Assembly (NCBI GenBank): GCA_016839665.1 | Contig: JAEOTU010000303.1 | Location: 1 to 9,321 of the forward strand | From: Candidatus Hodarchaeota archaeon | Lineage (GTDB): Archaea; Asgardarchaeota; Heimdallarchaeia; Hodarchaeales; Hodarchaeaceae | Reading direction: 5' to 3' | Length of the DNA stretch: 9,321 nucleotides | In this document: piece by piece, positions 1-6,561 of the stretch | Position numbering within the stretch: the first letter of the stretch is position 1 | Layout of the letters: each line of letters begins with the position of its first letter | The notes under the pieces: generated by a model | What the model saw: the letters and a program-made list of their open reading frames with translations, nothing else | Database searches by the model: none | Told to the model about the DNA's origin: nothing | Made by a program: the position numbers and the translations under genes

Positions 1-333
1 ATGGAAGAACTCAAAATTGTCAAGATAATAAAAAAACCTGGACAAAGGAAGAAATACTACAAAGGAGCAGCAAGTATTGAGCAATATGGGGTTGGCAAAC
101 TTAGTCGAGTTCAAGGGTACTATACTCAAATCCAAATGATGATGCGTAAAAAGTTCCTACCTGAACTGGAAGACATACCTGTCACTGAGGAGACGCAGAA
201 AAAGGAAAAGGATAGATTAACCCAATTTTTTCAAGATAACATCTTCTATTACAGTGTTTTCATTCGCTTTTCCACTGCTATGCACGAAACTATGCGAGAA
301 GAACTGCAAAGAGTCATGGAATCAGTTTTATAA
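1..333 (+). CDS. C-terminal part of a probable winged-helix (ArsR/PadR-like) regulator, cut by window start
   Basis: The frame is open from base 1 to TAA at 331-333 (110 codons). It opens with an ATG, but residues 5-20 (IVKIIKKPGQRKKYYKGA) read like the basic wing of a winged helix, in which a beta-hairpin of the type RRKYY follows the recognition helix. The recognition helix itself would lie upstream, so the ATG is more likely an internal Met than the true start. Residues 35-110 are charged and helical, with a long amphipathic C-terminal stretch (FSTAMHETMREELQRVMESVL) suited to dimerisation. The regulator assignment is an inference from the wing-like motif alone. The last ten codons, stop and trailer recur three more times in the window in the same orientation. 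The gene converges on the large surface-protein gene ending at 396. The partner and ligand cannot be read from this fragment. Confidence 0.5.
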   Translation: MEELKIVKIIKKPGQRKKYYKGAASIEQYGVGKLSRVQGYYTQIQMMMRKKFLPELEDIPVTEETQKKEKDRLTQFFQDNIFYYSVFIRFSTAMHETMREELQRVMESVL

Positions 334-357
334 TATCAACAACTACGAATTTTTCGT
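301..357 (+). repeat. Dispersed direct repeat, copy 1 (regulator 3' end plus trailer)
   Basis: This is the reference copy. It comprises the last ten codons of the regulator (EELQRVMESVL), its TAA at 331-333 and a trailer ending in a small palindrome (ACGAA-TTT-TTCGT, 346-358). Bases 316-342 recur without mismatch at 6437-6463. It lies between convergent genes, 39 bases from the stop of the large surface-protein gene, so the palindrome could also help termination; it is weak (5-bp stem). Confidence 0.85.
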
Positions 358-395
358 CTTATCACTCTTTAGTCAATTATAACAAGCTGTTTACA

Positions 396-3300
396 TCAGA
401 CCCTTTTTTTGAAACTTCTTCTTGTTTTTAATATGCTAATAGCGACCAATAAAAGAATAGCGAATAGCCATCCTGGTGCAGAACCTGCGCTTATAGTTGG
501 AGCAGTTGAAGTTGTTGTGGTTGTCGTTATGGCTGGTGCAGTTGTTGTGATTGGAGCAGTTGTTGGAAAAATTGTCGTCGTGGTCGTTGTGATCACTTCA
601 TTCTGAATAGTAAAGGGTTCATCAGACGTATCTTCGTTGGTTAAGCTTTCCGAACATGTAGCGATTACCTTGACTAAATAATTTGATCCATCCGCTACAG
701 TAGTTGTATCAAAGAGGAGCGTGGGCGTAGTCACAGTTCCTAAGGAAAGCCAGCTGGTACCACCATTCGCAGAAAGATAGACTGTATACGTTATAGAATG
801 AGCAAGGGAATCTATAGCTGGATGCCAAGTGATCGTAATCATTCCACTGAAGGTTCCACTGAAGTTGGGTTCGATAACCGTTGGTTCAGAGAGGTAATGG
901 AAGGGACTGGATGGAGCAGGGGAAGCCAAGGGAGCGGGGTCTCGATTGTTACGCACTGCACCATCAATGACGTATGGATTATCAACAATCCCGTCACTAT
1001 TGGTATCTGGAGCGGTCCATTCGTTCCAATAATTATACGCAAAAATGTTACGTATTCCATCGTCACGAGCTTGGGAAGGTCCACCACCATTGTCAAAGAA
1101 ATCATTCCACGCGATTATGTTGTTTTCTGCGGCGGAGGATTCGATTGAGATTCCATACTGGGTAGAGGTAGAAATTTGGTTGAACACAATGTTGTTATTT
1201 TTGGAGTTTACAATCGTAATTGCCCGATACTCATGGTTCGAGATTGTATTTCCATACACTGAATTATTGATACTGTAGGATTCTAGACTAATCCCTCTCT
1301 CTCTGTTGTTGTCAATTGTATTGTTTATAATGGAGTTATTGCTGGAGGAACTCAGATGAATACCATATGAGTTGGAATAGAGTGTATTATTGATAAAACT
1401 ATTTTTATAGGAGTTATCCGTCTTGATGCCATTCCAGCTGTTGTCATAGATCACATTATCCGAAATCGTATTATAATTAGAATCATGTATGTGAACACCT
1501 TCATTGGTGTTATTGTATACTGTGTTATCGAAAATGCAATTGTAATCAGATGAGGTTTCAATCTGTATACCATTCCGATGGTTATGATAGAAAATATTAT
1601 AGTAAATGCTGTTGTTCCAAGAGAAAGACACTGAAATGCCATCAACAGGGTTTTCATTACAGTAATTATCGAAGATGCTGTTATTGAAAGCCCACTCAAG
1701 TCTAATTCCACGACTGCTGTTATGAACAGTATTATTAGAAACACTATTTTTGCAGGAAGAAGCAAGACGAATACCATCCCAAGAATTATTGGAAATTATA
1801 TTTTTGATAATACTTGTTTTGTTCGAGTTAGAAAGCCTAATGCCACCATAGGTGTTGTTGTAGATAGTATTGCTAGAAATGGTATTATTACTGGAGGACC
1901 ACAGGTAGATACCATCATGGGAGTTACTGTAGATGGTATTGTTGAAGAGGGTATTATTACTTGAGGAACCTAGGTAAATCCCCTCCAGGGAGTTGTTGTA
2001 GATAGTATTGTTGAAGAGGGTATTATTACTTGAGGAACCTAGGTCAATACCACTATGATCATTGTTGTAGACAGTATTACTGGAGAAAGTATTGTTTTCC
2101 GATGTACCAACGTAAATACCCTGATAAGAATTGTTCCAGATAGTATTGTTGAAAATCGAATTATTATAGGATGAATACAGGTAAATTCCCTCATCGGAAT
2201 TGTTGTAGATTCCATTGATTTCAATAGTATTATTACTAGAAGAACCTAGGTAAATGCCCTCATCGGAATTGTTGTAGATAGTATTATTGGAAATAGTGGA
2301 ATTACTGGAAATTCTTATATCAATACCCTTGACGGAGTTGTGATTGATGACATTATCTGAAATGGTGTTATTATTGCTGGAGGAGGACAAGCTAATGCCA
2401 TCCCCTGAGTTGTTGTAGATCTTATTACTGGAAATTAAATTATTGCTGGATTCACTCAGGGAAACACCTGGGCCAGAGTTATAGACCTTATTGCTAGAAA
2501 GAGTATTATGATTGGAGGAATATAGCAAAATGGCAGTATGTGAGCTGTTGTAGACCGTATTACTGGAAATGTTATTTTTACTTGAGTAAGCTAACCATAC
2601 GCCATGTTTACAATTATGAAATGTATTCCCAAAAATCGTACCGTTGTCTACGTTATTAAGATAGATACCATACTGTCCACTGTTATTTGCATTAAAAAAG
2701 CAATCCTTGATTTCAAAGTATGCTGTGGTGGATTGAATTTCGATTAAGGTCTGTGTCGAGTTAATGAAGGAATAGCCTTTAAGGACATACGGATCAGTTT
2801 TGGTTCCAGTACCAGAGAATCCTTCAGTTAAAAAACCCGCATCACCAAGAACGAATATGGGATCATGGAATAAATAGGGGTGAGTACGAGGAAAGGGATC
2901 GGAGTTGAACGCAGTTCCATCAATAGTGTATGGATTATCAACATAACCATCGTTATTACTATCTGGGGCGGTCCAATCATTCCAATGATTGTGAGAAAAT
3001 CCATTTGCAGTGCCCGAGTCAAAAGCTTGACCAAAACTTATGCCACCAGATAAGTAATTATCGAGAATAATGTTGTTTTCAAAAAAAGCATTAAGACAAT
3101 TTACCTGAAGGGAGATCCCATAAGAACTACTAGTGACAATAGAATTATTACGAAATACGGTTCCATTAGCTCCATTTATCCGGATCCCATAATTTTGAGA
3201 GTCTTGAATCCGATTTTTGATCCAAGTATTATTCTTGATGAAATCAACAGTAATGGCATTAAACTGTATCCCATCTCCACAGGAGGAAATTGTGTTTTCT

Positions 3301-4268
3301 ATGAATAGATTATGACTTGTATGCCAGAGATAGAAGCCACAAGTAGTGCTTTGCAAAATTGTATTTCGCTCATAGGTGCCATTACCAGCCTCGGAAATTC
3401 TTATACCATAATTATTGTTCTCCAAGTAATTATCTGTTACAGTCAAACGATAGGTATTTGGTCCAGAACCAGTCCATCCAGATCCAAGATATAATCCATA
3501 CTCACCATCCAAAAAAGTATTATTTTCGAAAATACAATCAACAACACCATAGCTTGTATAAATTCCTGATTTCGGATGATTCCTGAAGGTATTGTTTCTA
3601 CATAGGATATTAGATGAAGCTGATAATAGAAATCCTGAACATTTAAAATAATCATATCCTCCGTTTTGTGCTAAGGAATTATTAGTAATATTCAATGAAG
3701 AACAGCTTTGAATCATTATTCCCGCATAATAGCCCTCAATTATACTATTATTACAAACAAAGGCATTTTGCACACCGTTGAATTCTATGATCACATAGCC
3801 GTTGGCTAACAGACAGTTACTAACTTGAAAATAGACATCAGTGTTATTTATTGAAATTAATTTCTCTGTTCCAATCCCCGTGATATTATAGCCATCGATG
3901 AGATAAGGGTGAGTCTTATTTCCATAACCAGGAAAACCCAGGGCAAGAAAATCAGAATTGTCATCAATATTGATGGAAGCATGCGGTGTATAATCCGCTA
4001 TCCTTGAAATAGAAGTCAAGGGTTGAAGAAGAGGAGATGATATAGAATCAGGGTAATAATGATTACTTATCAGATTAGAGGATTGTCTGAATATCTCAAT
4101 TGGGGTATCGTCCTCACAAATTTCTTTTCGTAAAGGTTTGACAGATGTAAACCCCTGTGACATGTTAAAATCGTCTTTAGTTACTTGTAAATCGATTAGA
4201 GCGTGAAATGGAACTATCAACATAATAAACATAAGTGTCAGAAAAATTTCACTTCTTTCTTTTCTCAT
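396..4268 (-). CDS. Giant secreted NosD-type right-handed beta-helix surface protein with C-terminal membrane anchor
   Basis: About 1290 residues. The open frame reaches TTG at 4316, but the ATG at 4268 is preferred. It has AAGGAG nine bases upstream and gives a normal signal peptide (MRKERSEIFLTLMFIMLIV). In numbering from the TTG (subtract 16 for the ATG form): signal helix 24-42; first beta-helix about 120-475; second about 495-1095, built of 23-residue coils of the NosD/Beta_helix type (NNTIYNNSxxGIYLxSSSNNT); a beta-sandwich, fibronectin-III-like, about 1145-1240; a Thr/Pro linker 1242-1275; a membrane helix 1280-1296 and a basic tail (KTRRSFKKRV). Each helix domain ends in YW/HW-N-D/E-W-TAPD followed by a DxNxDGxxD loop (452-460 and 1104-1112), a calcium-loop pattern common at the end of NosD domains. 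N-x-S/T sequons are very dense, suggesting heavy N-glycosylation if the ectodomain is exported. It is likely an adhesin-like or polysaccharide-binding surface protein; enzymatic activity such as a lyase cannot be excluded. Anchoring is inferred from the tail. Confidence 0.9.
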   Translation of the reverse strand: MRKERSEIFLTLMFIMLIVPFHALIDLQVTKDDFNMSQGFTSVKPLRKEICEDDTPIEIFRQSSNLISNHYYPDSISSPLLQPLTSISRIADYTPHASINIDDNSDFLALGFPGYGNKTHPYLIDGYNITGIGTEKLISINNTDVYFQVSNCLLANGYVIIEFNGVQNAFVCNNSIIEGYYAGIMIQSCSSLNITNNSLAQNGGYDYFKCSGFLLSASSNILCRNNTFRNHPKSGIYTSYGVVDCIFENNTFLDGEYGLYLGSGWTGSGPNTYRLTVTDNYLENNNYGIRISEAGNGTYERNTILQSTTCGFYLWHTSHNLFIENTISSCGDGIQFNAITVDFIKNNTWIKNRIQDSQNYGIRINGANGTVFRNNSIVTSSSYGISLQVNCLNAFFENNIILDNYLSGGISFGQAFDSGTANGFSHNHWNDWTAPDSNNDGYVDNPYTIDGTAFNSDPFPRTHPYLFHDPIFVLGDAGFLTEGFSGTGTKTDPYVLKGYSFINSTQTLIEIQSTTAYFEIKDCFFNANNSGQYGIYLNNVDNGTIFGNTFHNCKHGVWLAYSSKNNISSNTVYNSSHTAILLYSSNHNTLSSNKVYNSGPGVSLSESSNNLISSNKIYNNSGDGISLSSSSNNNTISDNVINHNSVKGIDIRISSNSTISNNTIYNNSDEGIYLGSSSNNTIEINGIYNNSDEGIYLYSSYNNSIFNNTIWNNSYQGIYVGTSENNTFSSNTVYNNDHSGIDLGSSSNNTLFNNTIYNNSLEGIYLGSSSNNTLFNNTIYSNSHDGIYLWSSSNNTISSNTIYNNTYGGIRLSNSNKTSIIKNIISNNSWDGIRLASSCKNSVSNNTVHNSSRGIRLEWAFNNSIFDNYCNENPVDGISVSFSWNNSIYYNIFYHNHRNGIQIETSSDYNCIFDNTVYNNTNEGVHIHDSNYNTISDNVIYDNSWNGIKTDNSYKNSFINNTLYSNSYGIHLSSSSNNSIINNTIDNNRERGISLESYSINNSVYGNTISNHEYRAITIVNSKNNNIVFNQISTSTQYGISIESSAAENNIIAWNDFFDNGGGPSQARDDGIRNIFAYNYWNEWTAPDTNSDGIVDNPYVIDGAVRNNRDPAPLASPAPSSPFHYLSEPTVIEPNFSGTFSGMITITWHPAIDSLAHSITYTVYLSANGGTSWLSLGTVTTPTLLFDTTTVADGSNYLVKVIATCSESLTNEDTSDEPFTIQNEVITTTTTTIFPTTAPITTTAPAITTTTTTSTAPTISAGSAPGWLFAILLLVAISILKTRRSFKKRV
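1852..2565 (-). repeat. 69-bp coil-coding repeats inside the beta-helix gene
   Basis: A motif close to TTGTTGTAGATAGTATT (+ strand) recurs about every 69 bases, roughly eleven times, matching one 23-residue beta-helix coil per unit. Some neighbouring units are almost unchanged: 1936-1975 equals 2005-2044 (40 bases, no mismatch), and 2181-2210 matches 2250-2279 with one mismatch. These pairs suggest recent unit duplication or gene conversion. Confidence 0.85.
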
Positions 4269-4277
4269 CCTTCTAGT

Positions 4278-4283
4278 CTCCTT
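4278..4283 (-). promoter_or_regulatory. Shine-Dalgarno AAGGAG deciding the start of the beta-helix gene
   Basis: On the - strand AAGGAG lies nine bases before ATG at 4268. The upstream in-frame TTG at 4316 has no comparable site. This supports the shorter product beginning MRKERSEIF. Confidence 0.6.
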
Positions 4284-4351
4284 ATTCTCAACCTGAAAAT
4301 CCTTTTTTCCTCTCAATAAAATTTGAAATCTAAAGTCTCTGAGAACTAAAA

Positions 4352-4359
4352 TTTATAAA
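4352..4359 (-). promoter_or_regulatory. TATA-like box for the beta-helix gene
   Basis: TTTATAAA lies in an AT-rich setting. An archaeal start site about 26 bases downstream would fall near 4328 and give a leader of about 60 bases to the ATG at 4268. The box is palindromic, so its orientation is inferred from the gene. Confidence 0.45.
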
Positions 4360-4442
4360 CTTTGCTAAAATATCTTGTTCCCATAACTGAAGAAAGTTTC
4401 AAATTTTTGGGCAAAAAACTGTCTAGTCTCTGCTAGAGAGAA

Positions 4443-4495
4443 GAATTGCAGAGAGTCTTGGAATCAGTTTTACTCCATCAATAATGACTATTTTT
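4443..4495 (+). repeat. Dispersed direct repeat, copy 2, retaining regulator C-terminal codons
   Basis: Aligned with 301-353 it matches at 41 of 53 positions, and at 27 of the first 30. Read in the regulator's frame, 4437-4484 gives REELQRVLESVLLHQ and a stop, against REELQRVMESVL and a stop in the intact gene. A TAG precedes it in frame at 4434-4436, so it is a remnant and not a gene. It lies upstream of the beta-helix gene promoter. Confidence 0.75.
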
Positions 4496-4581
4496 GCAGG
4501 ATATGATTTCTGTATTAGAATATTGGAAAGCTCATTTACAAATTAGCTAACTGAAATAGGATTCGTGGTTATGATATTCCC

Positions 4582-4618
4582 ATCAATTTTATAACATCAA
4601 TAACTACGAATTTTGCGT
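4582..4618 (+). repeat. Dispersed direct repeat, copy 4 by similarity (trailer part only)
   Basis: Matches 321-357 at 33 of 37 positions, covering the end of the regulator gene, the stop and the trailer, including the ACTACGAATTTT block. It lies 28 bases beyond the stop of the lipase-like gene, the same relation that copy 1 has to the beta-helix gene. Sequence around the two surface-gene stops is also loosely alike (AAGCTGTTTACATCA and AAGCTATTCCATCA). Confidence 0.75.
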
Positions 4619-4645
4619 TTTCAACAACTGTTCTAAGCTATTCCA

Positions 4646-5542
4646 TCATTTCTTCCGCTTGTGCCAAGGTATTAGAAACGTCATAGCAACTAAGAGTGAG
4701 AAAGGTCCCAATCCAGCAGTTGATGTGGTGGTGGTTGTGGGTGTTGATGTCAGTGTTGTTGCATTTGGGAAAGTTCCATCAACCGCTGCTCTAACCAGCT
4801 CATAAACGGACTCATCCAAACGTATTTCAGTATGAGATAACTTTTCTACTTCTATATTATATGCTCCGTCAAGCGGAGAAGATATATATTGTACAATCTT
4901 GTTGTCTTTACTATAAATAGATGTATAATTGATACTTCCTGGAATATGCGCACCAGTATAAGTTAAATTCCATACAGGATCATCTCGGATCCCCAAAGTG
5001 TCATTCAATAACCCCCCTGGAGTTTCATCTTCTTCGTTTAAAATCAATGCGATTTCCTTCACACCTTCTCTTCCACATGAGGACCAATTGCTCCCATGAT
5101 GAGGACTCGCTAAACTTACATAGTCATCAACCCTATCTATTCCCCCGAGAAATTTGATATAATACCGACTACTCATTCCACCCATACAATGTCCGACAAG
5201 ATCAATTTTATCCGCGCCAGTTTCATTTAAAATATCTTCTACCCATTGCTTGATCTGGTGGGCGTTGTTGATAATTGCTTGAGAAGAACAATTATTTGGA
5301 TCAGCAAAAGTATAAGCATAACCTGCATAGAGATGAGAGGTATTAGGCCACCCATCCTTATGGAACCGTACCCTCATGAAACCCCAATCCATATGAGTAC
5401 AAAATCCCCCATGAATAAGCAAAATCGGATTGTGATCGTGAGTAGCTTCATTATTTTCAGTTGTATTTGCTTTTACACCAGTAAAAAAGGGTGTGATTAA
5501 AATTAAACTTAATACGATTAGTAGTGCCTTTATTCCTTTCAT
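4646..5542 (-). CDS. Secreted, membrane-anchored lipase-like alpha/beta hydrolase with Cys in the nucleophile elbow
   Basis: 298 residues, resembling class 2 lipases (Bacillus LipA type). Signal peptide 1-25; beta-strand and oxyanion motif PILLIHGGF at 39-47; nucleophile elbow LVGHCMGG at 115-122; a strand after it with YVSLASPHHGS (141-151); probable acid D213 (IYSKDNKIV); probable base H237 (KLSHTEIRLD). Family members carry GHSMGG, and here Ser is replaced by Cys119 (codon TGT). Four Cys in total (48, 85, 119, 156). A Thr-rich linker (262-275), a membrane helix (about 277-293) and a basic tail (HKRKK) should hold the enzyme on the outer face of the membrane. The start is supported by AGAGGA six bases upstream (- strand, 5554..5549). 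It lies 24 bases after the propeller-like gene, so both are probably one transcript. Substrate unknown: lipid or other ester; Cys could also mean acyl transfer or loss of activity. Confidence 0.85.
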   Translation of the reverse strand: MKGIKALLIVLSLILITPFFTGVKANTTENNEATHDHNPILLIHGGFCTHMDWGFMRVRFHKDGWPNTSHLYAGYAYTFADPNNCSSQAIINNAHQIKQWVEDILNETGADKIDLVGHCMGGMSSRYYIKFLGGIDRVDDYVSLASPHHGSNWSSCGREGVKEIALILNEEDETPGGLLNDTLGIRDDPVWNLTYTGAHIPGSINYTSIYSKDNKIVQYISSPLDGAYNIEVEKLSHTEIRLDESVYELVRAAVDGTFPNATTLTSTPTTTTTSTAGLGPFSLLVAMTFLIPWHKRKK

Positions 5543-5566
5543 GATTCATCCTCTCTAAAATCAATT

Positions 5567-6235
5567 CTAAATTCGTTTAATCCTCTCCAAAGCTAGAAGG
5601 AAAATTAGTCCAGCTACAAGAGACAGAGTTTCTAAACCAGGAGTTCCCTTTCCAGTTGTCTTCCTTGTTTCAATATTAGCTTCTCCATAAATCTGATTCC
5701 ACTGAGCTATACCGTTCGCATCGGTTTTCACCAGAAGTATGTTAGAAGAATTTCTAGGACCACCAGCATCCCCTGTGAGGGCAAATCCCCCATCCGCGGT
5801 CTGAACCAATAGCGTATCTAACATATAATATGTGAGATGAGCTCCTCCATAGGTTTGATTCCACTGGGGGACTCCAATTGCATCAGTTTTTACCAATAAC
5901 ATGTCAGTATAACTGGACCCATATGAAGTGGTTGAAAAGGCGAGGGCAAAGCCTCCATCCGCAGTTTGGATTAGAGTTAAAGGTCTATATGATCTAGTTC
6001 TCACTTCATTGAATATTTCACGATCTATTTCTTCTCCAGGGAGTAGGGGAACAAGAATTAATGAGAAAACTATCAGGAAGATCAAGGGTCCCTTATAACT
6101 AATAGGTAATCGTCCTAGGATTGGTAGTTGCTTTTTTGGATAACGACAAGCTGTTGAAGGATCTATTTCAGCAGGTTGAGTAATTGCTTTCGTCTTATTT
6201 GCCATTTCATGGTGTGTTTTTAATATCGCTCTCAT
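5567..6235 (-). CDS. Short two-repeat beta-propeller-like surface protein with C-terminal anchor
   Basis: 222 residues from the ATG at 6235. Hydrophobic segment 50-66 (signal or anchor); two copies of a repeat of the form TADGGFALxG...LLVKTDAxGxxQWNQxYG at about 90-130 and 146-184; then KTTGKGTPG and a C-terminal membrane helix (200-217) with a basic tail (ERIKRI). Such DGGF / LVKTD / W repeats normally occur six or more times to close a propeller, so two suggest an internally deleted or otherwise non-closing protein. The start is uncertain. The ATG at 6235 has AAGGTGG almost touching it, leaves about 50 residues before the hydrophobic segment, and overlaps the gene fragment ending at 6207. 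A TTG at 6085 preceded by AAGGGA would give a conventional signal peptide. It is the first gene of a probable two-gene operon with the hydrolase. Confidence 0.7.
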   Translation of the reverse strand: MRAILKTHHEMANKTKAITQPAEIDPSTACRYPKKQLPILGRLPISYKGPLIFLIVFSLILVPLLPGEEIDREIFNEVRTRSYRPLTLIQTADGGFALAFSTTSYGSSYTDMLLVKTDAIGVPQWNQTYGGAHLTYYMLDTLLVQTADGGFALTGDAGGPRNSSNILLVKTDANGIAQWNQIYGEANIETRKTTGKGTPGLETLSLVAGLIFLLALERIKRI

Positions 6236-6434
6236 TCCACCTTAACTTCCCTTTAATAGCCTTGAAGATATACAGAGCAATCACTGTGGGAGACTCTAAG
6301 TCCCTAGGGACGGTGATCTTTCTCTCCTCAGCTTCAGTCTTGAGAATCCACAGACATTCAGACAATGCCTCACAGTCTCCACACTCTCCCTCGTGCTCAT
6401 ACCATATCTGTGTCCCCGTTTTCAGTGCAAAGAA
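6207..6434 (-). pseudogene. 5'-truncated gene fragment with a C-x2-C-x6-C motif
   Basis: The - strand frame ending with TGA at 6209..6207 reads as convincing protein: WYEHEGECGDCEALSEC, then LWILKTEAEERKITV, then SPTVIALYIFKAIKGKLRW. It has three Cys spaced C-x2-C-x6-C, which could bind metal together with a missing or outside ligand. Upstream the frame is closed by TAA at 6437..6435, inside repeat copy 3, and there is no ATG, GTG or TTG near the beginning of the coding-like stretch. It is therefore most likely the C-terminal remnant of a gene cut at the repeat boundary. Its last 29 bases overlap the beginning of the propeller-like ORF in another frame. I do not recognise the family. Confidence 0.6.
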
Positions 6435-6471
6435 TTATGGAATCAGTTTTATAATATCAACAATTACTAAT
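6425..6471 (+). repeat. Dispersed direct repeat, copy 3 by similarity (rightmost), retaining regulator C-terminal codons
   Basis: The offset to copy 1 is 6121 bases. Bases 6426-6471 match 305-350 at 42 of 46 positions, including a 27-base block without mismatch (6437-6463). In the regulator's frame 6425-6454 reads VQRIMESVL and stop, against LQRVMESVL and stop in the real gene. On the - strand the copy contains ATTATAAAA, a possible TATA box pointing towards the propeller-hydrolase operon. Confidence 0.85.
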
Positions 6472-6520
6472 ATAGCAACAATAAGTAATATATTATAAGG
6501 GAAAAACTCTCTAGTAGTTA

Positions 6521-6531
6521 TTTTTTAATAT
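6521..6531 (+). promoter_or_regulatory. TATA-like box for the small protein-nucleotidyltransferase module
   Basis: TTTTTTAATAT lies about 26-28 bases before the GTG at 6555, the spacing of a leaderless archaeal transcript beginning at that GTG. A second AT-rich box, TTTAAATA (6546-6553), could place initiation near 6575 instead. Confidence 0.35.
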
Positions 6532-6561
6532 TCTTAGTATTCAAGTTTAAATAGGTGATAA

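Larger units (their letters stand above)
4317..4645. other. Spacer between the hydrolase and beta-helix genes
   Basis: About 330 bases without a supported gene. It holds the beta-helix gene's TATA-like box (4352-4359) and repeat copies 2 and 4, which are separated by about 90 bases. No RNA gene is recognised here. Confidence 0.7.

Noticed and set aside
490..600. GTTGTT-rich low-complexity tract as a possible regulatory or microsatellite element
   Set aside because: On the - strand it encodes the Thr/Pro linker before the membrane anchor, which explains the bias.
798..1148. Several ORFs of 60-116 codons on both strands inside the beta-helix gene
   Set aside because: They are shadows of a repetitive, compositionally biased gene and lack start signals.
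1852..2565. Possible CRISPR array, because of regular spacing of similar units
   Set aside because: The period is 69 bases with similarity running through the whole unit, it is in frame with 23-residue protein coils, and there are no unique spacers or cas genes.
6184..6498. 104-codon + strand ORF covering the repeat copy and the gene fragment
   Set aside because: It is the complement of the convincing - strand coding fragment with the three-Cys motif, and its own protein has low-complexity, non-domain character.
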